NCBI GenBank assembly: GCA_026770585.1
Contig: MU646777.1
Location: 159,922 to 173,507, forward strand
Source of the DNA: Baffinella frigidus
Taxonomy: Eukaryota > Cryptophyceae > Cryptomonadales > Baffinellaceae
Direction of reading: 5' to 3'
DNA length: 13,586 nt
Below are positions 1 through 6,004 of the stretch, piece after piece. The stretch's first letter is position 1, and the number at the start of each line of letters is the position of its first letter. The notes under the pieces are model-generated. The model searched no databases. It worked only from the letters and a program-made list of their open reading frames with translations, and was not told the origin of the DNA. Position numbers and translations under genes: made by a program.

Positions 1-154
1 CCCCCTGGCACGCTCTCCCTCGTCCGCCCCCCCCCTCCTTCCGAAGTCTCCCTCGTTTGCCTCTCCCTCAAAAGGCTCGTCCTCCTCGTTCTCCCCCTCT
101 TGCGAGAACCCCCCCCCCTGCTCGTTCTCATCCTCCTGATCGCGCTCTTCCTCC
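1..154 (-). CDS. possible partial exon, acidic Glu/Asp-rich protein
   Basis: On the minus strand a pyrimidine tract ending CCCCTCCCAG lies directly before position 154, a good 3' splice site. The sequence after it reads a Glu/Asp-rich peptide (EEERDQEDENEQ). A G-run at about 113-121 then appears to shift the frame, after which another frame reads ENEEDEPFEGEANEGDFG. The plus strand simply looks C-rich. A short acidic relative (EEEHEKEEEENEPHDP, then stop) lies at 206-254 on the same strand, separated by telomere-like repeat, so this may be another gene with a duplicated exon. The acidity could equally come from biased low-complexity DNA. No family is recognised and the piece runs off the left edge. 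Confidence 0.3.
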
Positions 155-162
155 CTGGGAGG

Positions 163-505
163 GGCAGGAGTGTTTAGTGTGCCAGGTTTAGAGTTTAGGG
201 TTGATGGTCAAGGATCATGGGGCTCGTTCTCCTCCTCCTCCTTCTCGTGCTCCTCCTCCTTTGATTTAGGGTTTGGGGTTTGGGGTTTGGGGTTCAGGGG
301 TTTGGGGGTTTGGGGGTTGGGGTCTGGGGTTCAGGGTTTAGAGTTTGGGGTTTATGGGTTTATGGGTTTATGGGTTTGTGGTTTGTGGTTTGTGGTTTGT
401 GGTTTGTGGTTTGTTGTTTGTGGTTTGTGGTTTGGTGTTTGGTGTTTGGTGTTTGTGGTTTGGGGTTTAGGGTTTAGGGTTCAGGGCATAGGGTATAGGG
501 TGTAG
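163..505 (+). repeat. degenerate telomere-like array (TTTAGGG variants)
   Basis: Heptamer-periodic repeat in G-rich orientation. Local homogenised variants follow one another: TTTGGGG around 263-320, TTTATGG around 350-375, TTTGTGG around 376-446, then TTTAGGG and TATAGGG near 460-500. It is interrupted at 206-262 by a CTCCTC tract. Its variability and internal position argue against a functional telomere end. Confidence 0.9.
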
Positions 506-718
506 GTGCAACCTTGCGATCTCCAATAAGTAGACCGGGTTGACTTAGATGGCTCCAATGGCTCCAAGGGCCTAGGGCCTAGGGGCCCTACCCCCTTTAC
601 AGACAGGAAACACCGTTGACTAATACAAGAGTTCCGCTCCTCCATGGCTTTCGTCCGCTTCCTTGCCTAGCCTTGCCTTCATATAGCACCCCTGCTACAG
701 TAGGGAGTCGGGAGTCGG
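506..718. other. non-coding spacer
   Basis: No supported gene. It contains a palindromic CCTAGGGCCTAGGGGCCC stretch near 570-590 and ordinary mixed-composition sequence, then GGGAGTCGGGAGTCGGG leading into the next telomere-like array. Confidence 0.5.
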
Positions 719-840
719 GTGTAGAGTTTAGGGTTTAGGGTTTAGGGTCTAAGGGTTAGGGTTTAGGGTTTAGGGCTTAGGGGTTCAGGATGGTAGGGTT
801 TAGAGTTTAGGGTTTATGGGGTGTGGGTATAGGTTTAGGG
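719..840 (+). repeat. telomere-like array (TTTAGGG)
   Basis: Degenerate TTTAGGG repeats in G-rich orientation. They end at the first copy of the GC-rich dispersed repeat at about 845. Confidence 0.85.
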
Positions 841-1128
841 GTTGAACCTCTCGGGCTTGCGCTTGCGGGGTGGCGCTTCGACGCCAAAATCCAGAAAACA
901 ACCCGCCCTAGGGCCCTATGGCATACCAATACCGGGCGTGTGCTTGCATGCGGGGTGCCGCTTCGACGTCGCGATCGTCGGCCTCTCTCCTCTACCCTCG
1001 CCCACCCCTCAGCTCTCTCCCCCTCCCCTTCCTTTCTCTCCCTGGGGCGACTAGCCTCGCGATCGTCGGCTTTACAAAGTGGGAACACCCCGCCGGCAGG
1101 CTAGTCGCCCCCGCCTCGAGAGCGGCGC

Positions 1129-1178
<50 letters not shown>

Positions 1179-1252
1179 GAGAGAGCGAGCGAGAGAGAGA
1201 GGAGAGAGAGAGAGCGAGCGAGAGAGCGAGAGAGGGAGATAGAGAAAGAGAA
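1129..1252 (+). repeat. (GA)n microsatellite
   Basis: An almost pure GA tract with interspersed GAGC and GAGG. It lies between copies of the GC-rich dispersed repeat. Arg/Glu-rich and Ser/Leu-rich open frames across it are translations of the repeat. Confidence 0.95.
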
Positions 1253-1403
1253 AAAACCTCGGGGGCTTGCGCTTGCACGCTGGGTGGCGCTTGGAAGTCG
1301 CGATCGTCGGCTTTGCAAGGCGCTGTTTCAGGGTTTAGGGTTTAGGGTTTAAGGTTTTGTGGTTCTGACCTGTGCGTTATCATGCAAGGGGTTAGTGGTT
1401 CTG

Positions 1404-1484
1404 ATGTGCGTGCGTGCGTGCGTGTGTGTGTGTATGTGTGTGTGTGTGTGTGAGTGAGTGTGTGTGAGAGAGAGCGAGCGAGCG

Positions 1485-1525
<41 letters not shown>
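1404..1525 (+). repeat. compound (GT)n-(GAGC)n-(GA)n microsatellite
   Basis: GTGC repeats pass into GT, then GAGT, GAGC and finally pure GA, ending where the next GC-rich repeat copy begins at 1527. Confidence 0.95.
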
Positions 1526-1526
<1 letters not shown>

Positions 1527-1734
1527 GCTGCTTCGATATCGCGATTCTCGGCTTCGCAGGGCGCTGCTTTAGGGGCTGGCTTCAGAGAGAAACGTGCGTT
1601 TTGTACGGATCGACGGATCCAGTGAAAAAGGCACACATCCGCCAACTTTCGCGCAAATCAAGCCCTGGCTTGCGCTTGCATGCGGGGTGGCGCTTGGGAG
1701 TCGCGATCGTCGGCTACGCAAGGCGCTGCTTTAT

Positions 1735-1906
1735 GGTTTGGGGTTTGGGTTTTAGGGTATATGGATTAGGGTTTATGGTTTGTGGTTCATGGTTTATGGT
1801 ATATGGTTTATGGTTTATGGTTTATGGTTTATGGTTTATGGTTTATGGTTTATGGTTTAGTGTTTAGTGTTTAGTGTTTAGCGTTTAGGGTGTAGAGTTT
1901 AGGAAG
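1735..1906 (+). repeat. telomere-like array with homogenised TTTATGG block
   Basis: After TTTGGGG and TTTAGGG variants, about ten near-identical TTTATGG heptamers occupy roughly 1784-1858, followed by TTTAGTG and TTTAGCG variants. The uniform block indicates recent local amplification of a one-base telomere variant. Confidence 0.9.
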
Positions 1907-2175
1907 TTTAGTTGTCGGGGGCTTGCTTGAGTGTTTTCTCAAAACCACGGACGTAAGCACGTCGTCAGACAAGGGGATCAGTGTTATGAGCGAGAGTAGT
2001 CAATCTCGGGTTCAGTGTGAGATCAGGCGCAGTGCCAGTGCCAAAGGACCAGCTCTGCTTCACTCGGGATGCCCGACGTTTCTCAAGTTGACATGCTCTG
2101 TTTGCGGTACAAATTGTTCGTCGACTGCGGAGCGAAAAAGGAGAGCCCGGCCCCACCAAGTTGGTGAGACCTAGC

Positions 2176-2180
<5 letters not shown>
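1907..2180. other. spacer with a relic of a dispersed element
   Basis: No supported gene. Positions about 2083-2160 contain TCAAGTTGACATGCT and TTTGCGGTACAAAT, which resemble the reverse complement of the element at 4339-4474 and parts of 3733-3770. It therefore belongs to the same small-transposon family in opposite orientation. Confidence 0.4.
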
Positions 2181-2216
<36 letters not shown>

Positions 2217-2218
2217 AG
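2181..2218 (+). repeat. (CT)n microsatellite
   Basis: A CT tract preceded by GACCTAGCACAAA. The same prefix, GGACCTAGCACAAAA, precedes a second CT tract at 2511-2533, so prefix and tract were probably copied together. Confidence 0.9.
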
Positions 2219-2261
2219 ACTGAGCCAGAGGTAGAAGGTCCGCCTGAAGCGCACATTCGAC

Positions 2262-2372
2262 ACAACCCTAAACCCTAAACCTCCCACGCAAGTAAACCTT
2301 CAACCCTAAAAATCACTCACCTAAACCTTAAACCCTAAACCTGTCACTGACTTAAACCCGCAACCCTCAACC
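2262..2372 (-). repeat. degenerate CCCTAAA array, inverted orientation
   Basis: Short runs of CCCTAAAC with spacers of about 20-30 bp. The C-rich strand is on plus here, opposite to the arrays on both sides. Confidence 0.75.
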
Positions 2373-2580
2373 TCTCACTTGCCACAAAGGGATTGCATTG
2401 TAACCACGTTGCTACCACACAGAAAGACCGCGTTATGTTATTACTACCAACACGGCCGCCATGTATGCACCCCCACCGAGGCTGCGTCTGAGCAGGACCT
2501 AGCACAAAATGTCTCTCTCTCTCTCTCTCTCTTGATTCATGAGGTTTCTTCGCGGGTGGGGCCCTCATCGAACCCCTGAC

Positions 2581-2930
2581 CCCTAGAGGGTGTGGGGTGT
2601 AGGGGGGGGGGGGGCTAACTCCTACAGGGTGTAGGGTGTAGGGTGTAGGGTGTAGGGTGTAGGGTGTTGGGTAGGGGCAATCTTAACCCCTAGAGGGTGT
2701 GGGGTGTAGGGTGGGGGGCACCTTAACCCCTACAGGGTGTAGGGTGTAGGGTGGGGGCAACCTTAACCCCTAGAGGGTGTAGGGTCTAGGGTGTATGGCG
2801 AAGGGTGTAGGGTGCAGGCAACCTTATCCCCTACAGGGTGTAGGGTGTAGGTTGTAGGGTGTAGGGTGTAGGGTGTAGGGTGTAGGGTTCAGGGTGTAGG
2901 GTGTAGGGTGTAGGGTGGGGGCAAGCCTGG
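2581..2930 (+). repeat. TGTAGGG array with higher-order repeat
   Basis: The variant TGTAGGG predominates. A higher-order unit starting with CAACCTTAACCCCTA and continuing AGAGGGTGTAGGG recurs at about 2618, 2679, 2720, 2758 and 2818, with different numbers of heptamers between. Copies differ mainly in CTACAG versus CTAGAG. Confidence 0.85.
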
Positions 2931-2967
2931 TAAGCGACGCACTCAAGCTCCTCCGGGAAAGTCGCCG

Positions 2968-3215
2968 CGGCCCTGTGTTAGGGTTTAGGGTTCAGGGCTT
3001 GGGGTCTAGGGTTTGGGGTTTGGGGTTTGGGGTTTGGGGTTTGGGGTTTGGGTTTTGGGGTTTGTGGTTTGGGGTTTGGGGTTTAGGGTTTAGGGTTTAG
3101 GGTTTAGGGTTTAGGGTTTAGAGTTTAGGGGGTTTCGGTTTTCGGTTTTAGGGTGTCGGATTTGGGGTTTGGGGTTTGGGGTTTAGGGTCTAGGGTCTAG
3201 GGTTTGGGGTTAAGC
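2968..3215 (+). repeat. TTTGGGG/TTTAGGG array
   Basis: Runs of TTTGGGG (about 3010-3080), then at least six TTTAGGG heptamers (about 3080-3130), then TTTGGGG again. It is the cleanest G-rich array in the left part of the window. Confidence 0.9.
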
Positions 3216-3386
3216 TCCTGCGCGGAGGGGAGAGATCTAGTGTGAAAACATATTCAATTCATAACACCGGTTTGCGCTATATTGAGGGGGGGACATGCTA
3301 TCTTAGCCCGGACATAGCTTTACCATAGCACAAACCCCACCTCCCTAAAAAGGTGATTGCAATCAAACATGTTTCTGTGTGAGATC
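3216..3386. other. unique spacer
   Basis: No gene or clear repeat seen. It contains GCACAAACCCC at about 3329, a short word that recurs in and around the elements here. Confidence 0.4.
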
Positions 3387-3491
3387 AGTGCTGTCAATCA
3401 ATCTGGGCCCGTTAAGTGCGATTGATTGACAGCACTTAACGAGGGGCCCAGTGCACTTAACGAGGGGCCCAGATAGGCCCGTTAAGTGCAC
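3387..3491. repeat. compound foldback with alternating GGCCCGTTAAGTGC words
   Basis: A perfect 17-bp inverted repeat pairs 3387-3403 with 3420-3436. The word GGCCCGTTAAGTGC occurs forward at about 3406 and 3477. Its near reverse complement GCACTTAACGAGGGGCC occurs at 3432 and 3453, as a 21-bp tandem pair. Several alternative hairpins can form. Confidence 0.75.
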
Positions 3492-3566
3492 TAGGACCAG
3501 GACTTCGTACAAACGCCCCGGTACAAAGAGCATCTGAATGTATTTAATGAGGAAGCCCAGAGTAAC

Positions 3567-3701
3567 TGAGGCAGAGCTAGATGGCTCAAAGCGCTCAAAG
3601 CGCTCAAAGCGATGACTCTAATCGTTTTGTGGCCACTACGCAACCATCAACACCGTGATAATCGCTTTGTGCTGCCTCTCTCACAGCCTAGCTCTGCCTG
3701 A
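3567..3701. repeat. interval between oppositely facing CTAG-type element ends
   Basis: TGAGGCAGAGCTAG at 3567-3580 and CTAGCTCTGCCTGA at 3688-3701 bound a segment holding three GCTCAAAGC copies (about 3584-3610). CAAAGCGAT and ATCGCTTTG are also present inverted. It could be an element in its own right or the gap between two neighbours of the family. Confidence 0.4.
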
Positions 3702-3812
3702 CTTAAACTGGTCTCCTCAAAATGTGGAGACCGGAAGTTGATTTGCCTGGTTTGCGGTACAAATCCGCCACCTCGTGAAAATAATCAGGCAACCCGACTC
3801 AGGCAGAGCTAG
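3688..3812. mobile_element. MITE-like element, CTAGCTCTGCCTGA terminal repeats
   Basis: Perfect 14-bp terminal inverted repeats (3688-3701 and 3799-3812) bound 125 bp with no coding capacity. An internal hairpin pairs GGTCTCC with GGAGACC, and the right half holds the shared word TTTGCGGTACAAAT. Relatives lie at 6792-6921, 4339-4474 and 7347-7453. Confidence 0.7.
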
Positions 3813-3854
3813 ACAGCTGCCACTGCATCCCGCCGCAAAGTCAAGGCTGCTTCG

Positions 3855-3991
3855 AGGTGCGTGCAGCCAGCGATACCGGGGCACAAACTGAATGAGAGAG
3901 AGGCTAGCTCTGTCCCAGTAAATTTGGGCTGCCCACAATCAACGATGTGTGGAGGTGCGTGCAGCCAGCGACACCAGGGGGCACAAACTGC
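3855..3991. repeat. 98-bp-spaced direct duplication
   Basis: AGGTGCGTGCAGCCAGCGA and the following GGGGCACAAACTG occur at 3855-3890 and again at 3953-3990, with small differences. The segment between contains GCTAGCTCTGTCCCAG, another CTAG-type end. Confidence 0.7.
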
Positions 3992-4097
3992 ATCAGCGCG
4001 CCAGTGCAAGCGCGCAGAGAGTGAAGGTGCACTGGCGGGGAACATCAGAGCAGGGATATGAAGGAACTATGGCGCGAATCAAGCACGAGGTGTGGAG

Positions 4098-4184
4098 CCT
4101 GGCTCGTTGAACGAGCCCTTCCACCCTTCCTCCCGAAGTCCCTCCCTTCATTCTGCTCAATGCCTAGCTGTGGAGGGAGGGTGG
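4098..4184. repeat. paired short hairpins
   Basis: GGCTCGTTGAACGAGCC (about 4100-4117) is a near-perfect palindrome. CCACCCTTCCTCCC nearby can pair with GGAGGGAGGGTGG at about 4171-4184. The word GGGAGGGTGGAGAGCAAGGG in the right arm recurs at about 4713 inside the minus-strand gene. Confidence 0.55.
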
Positions 4185-4338
4185 AGAGCAAGGGGGGCAG
4201 GGGGGCGCACCCGGCGAGGTTCTTGAGTGCAGCAGCTGTTCGCCTACCCAGCACAAACCGGAGCAGCTAACGGGCAACACCGTTCCCAACTCTATGAACG
4301 CACCGCACGGAACCGCGAGACTTTGTGCCACCCGCTTC

Positions 4339-4474
4339 TACTAATTTTGTCTCAGTCTATTTGGGCTCTTTTCCGCCCCGAAGTTGGACCGCAGAACCAG
4401 CATGTCAACTTGAGAATAGTCAGCGAGGAGATGAGTATCGTTGACCGTCGGTCAATCCCGTGAGTCAGAGCTAG
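4339..4474. mobile_element. MITE-like element at the 3' end of the minus-strand gene
   Basis: The left end CTAATTTTGTCTCAG is a diverged form of CTAGCTCTGCCTCAG. The right end GTGAGTCAGAGCTAG (4460-4474) is its inverse. The interior CAGTCTATTTGGGCTC and CATGTCAACTTGAG are shared with 7347-7453. Its right-end CTAG supplies the TAG stop of the minus-strand reading frame. Confidence 0.5.
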
Positions 4475-5179
4475 CAGGGCGCACACCTCTTCTTGGAGAC
4501 CCACTCGTAGCGCGCCTCCAGCCCCTGCTTCTCGTAGCTTTGCGGCGCGTAGTCGCTCTGTGGCGGCGCGCTGTGCTCCGTTGCGCTTGCGCGCGCGTTC
4601 CCTGACAGGGATGGAAGCGTCAGGGTCTGATGCGCGCGCTGCGCGGCTCCGGTTTGTCCAGCTGCGTTGCGGCGGTGTTGTGAAATCGCAGCCAACGTCG
4701 GCCCAGGGGCGACGGGAGGGTGGAGAGCAAGGGGGAAAGGGAAAGGGGGGGGGAAGCTCGGGCCCGGGCCCGGGCCTGACCCGGCCTGGGTCACTGCAAA
4801 GGGAGACAGTTTGGCGACAGGTACCTCCTGGCGCCGGAGGCTCTCCGGGGTTTGCTCCCTCAGCTTGTGCCGCGGGCGCTGGAGCTTCCGGGAAGTCTGA
4901 GAGGTCGAACGAGTCCAGGTCGCTGATTGACTTGAGCTCGAGCGCGGCGTCGGCGAAGCTGAGCGGGCGGCGCACGGAGGAGCCGCGCTTCATGGGCGAT
5001 CCGGCTCCCTTGACGCTCATGCCGACGCTCATCTGAGAGAACGCCCGCTGCAGCAGACTTCCCGCCGGACTCGCCTTGGGAGAGTTGGAGGGCGGCCCAG
5101 CGGCGAGTCCGCAGGCGCGCGCGCTCGACTCCCGGTGCCGGTGCAGCGGGCTCGGAGCGTGCATCACGGCTGTGTCCAT
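4471..5179 (-). CDS. unrecognised Ser/Pro-rich protein gene, probably one intron
   Basis: The ATG at 5179 sits in an excellent context (CCGGCCATGG). The first exon reads an N-terminal segment rich in Ser, Pro and Ala. It contains a basic phosphosite-like stretch (KRGSSVRRPLSF) and an acidic stretch (SISDLDSFDLSDFPEAP) typical of disordered regulatory regions. The frame then enters GC-rich low-complexity DNA. A donor CAGGAG|GTACCT lies at 4824 (phase 1). Three in-phase acceptors lead into a frame ending SYEKQGLEARYEWVSKKRCAPC at a TAG at 4471: TTTGCAG (31-nt intron), AACGCAG|CTGG (4662, about 163 nt) and CTGTCAG|GGAA. The 163-nt intron is my preference because its interior is C-rich. Unspliced, the first frame continues to 4352, ending inside a transposon relic. 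No known family is recognised. Stop codon and 3' end lie in MITE-derived DNA. Confidence 0.5.
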
Positions 5180-5685
5180 GGCCGGTCAGGCGCTGAGATG
5201 GGCGGTAAGAGCGCCAGGAAGGGCGTCGGCGGTAAGGAAAGAGCGGCGAACAGGCTGCCCTCCGAAGCGGACCAAATCCGGATATCAAGAGTTTTGCCAC
5301 AAAGTACTTTTAAAGTCCCTTAAAACATTATAGATGTACTAGCAATGGTACTTTTAGATATAAAACGTTTTTGTAAGCAATCGAATTCGACTCACCTTAG
5401 GTAAAACCCCGCGATCTCAAATCTTTGATTTGAGGCAATTCCGCGGCAACGAGATGTTTTTTTTCCGAGCTCAAAACCTGTCCATGAGGTCCGATTTTGA
5501 ACGAAAAACGCGGGGGGGGGGTCTCTGTCCCGCTCACTCCACGACCCGGAGCTCTCCGGTGCAGCCTCCAGCGGGACGAGAGACCGAGCGCTCGCGTCGC
5601 CGCGCTCTGCTGCCTCGCCAGGACCTGGGGACCTCCTGTGCTCGAGCCCCCTCTTTCGCGCCACGGCCCCCGGGAGAAGTGGGAA
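5180..5685. promoter_or_regulatory. AT-rich gap between divergent genes
   Basis: About 5285-5400 is markedly AT-rich against GC-rich flanks and lies between two genes pointing outward, so a shared promoter is likely by position. TATAAAA occurs at 5359-5365. A hairpin with 8-bp arms (CTCAAATC/GATTTGAG, loop TTT) occupies 5416-5434. From about 5430 the DNA is GC-rich, and open frames there may be leader or extra N-terminal coding sequence. Confidence 0.3.
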
Positions 5686-6004
5686 ATGCCAGGCTCTACG
5701 CGGGCAAACGGCTTCACACGCGTGAGCGCAACAACCTCCTTGCATATCCCCACCCTCTCTCGCCCCGGGACGCGGCCTGCGACCGCGCCCGCCGCGCGGC
5801 CCGCCTCAGCGCTGCCCAAGAAGCCGGTTGCCTCTGCAAGGGCGGCGGAGCGGAAAAGCGCAGTGGGGGTCAAGCCCCCCAGGCTGGGGCGGGTGCCAGA
5901 GAAGACAGCGGGAGCGGGAGGGGGAGCGCGGTCTCAGAGTGCCGGGGCGAAGAAGAAGGTGCGGCGCGCGGTAGCGGACGCTGAGGCGGAAGAGCAGGAC
6001 AGAG
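5686..6004 (+). CDS. first exon of the coiled-coil gene: basic Ala/Pro/Lys-rich region
   Basis: The ATG at 5686 (GGGAAATGCC) opens a 106-codon segment. It is rich in Ala, Pro, Arg and Lys (TRPATAPAARPASALPKKP, later SAGAKKKVRRAVADAEAEEQ). Composition changes from basic and disordered to acidic just before the end, as would suit entry into a coiled coil. The donor GAG|GTGCGA at 6005 gives phase 1. This fits acceptors ACAGAG|GC (7052) and ACAGAG|CA (7235) of the A copies, producing EEQDRAREERDDAVAEQ across the junction. The frame extends upstream to an ATG at 5497 over a G-run, so the true start or an earlier exon is unresolved. Confidence 0.45.

Larger units (their letters stand above)
845..1740 (+). 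repeat. GC-rich dispersed repeat, about six copies, with microsatellites between
   Basis: A unit of roughly 60-70 bp recurs at about 851-893, 935-981, 1049-1075, 1258-1328, 1527-1575 and 1664-1733. Its core features are GGCTTGCGCTTGC, then GGGGTGGCGCTT, then GTCGCGATCGTCGGC, then GCAAGGCGCTGCTTT. Several copies run directly into TTTAGGG or TTTGGGG repeats. In one frame the later copies read WRLEVAIVGFARRCF, WRLGVAIVGYARRCF and CFDIAILGFAGRCF, so the unit may be a decayed amplified exon. No long gene is supported. Confidence 0.65.

Noticed and set aside
170-505. Open frames rich in Gly, Val, Phe, Leu and Trp
   Set aside because: They are direct translations of TTTAGGG/TTTGGGG heptamers, with no codon or splice evidence for a gene. 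The same applies to frames at 2915-3100 and 1454-1867.
918-1645. Arg/Glu-rich, Ser/Leu-rich and His/Thr-rich open frames on both strands
   Set aside because: These frames are translations of GA and GT microsatellites.
5720-5809. Intron from GTGAGC to GCCTCAG inside the first plus exon
   Set aside because: Both ends look good, but removing it changes the frame and loses the open reading through to 6004. It is kept only as a possibility.
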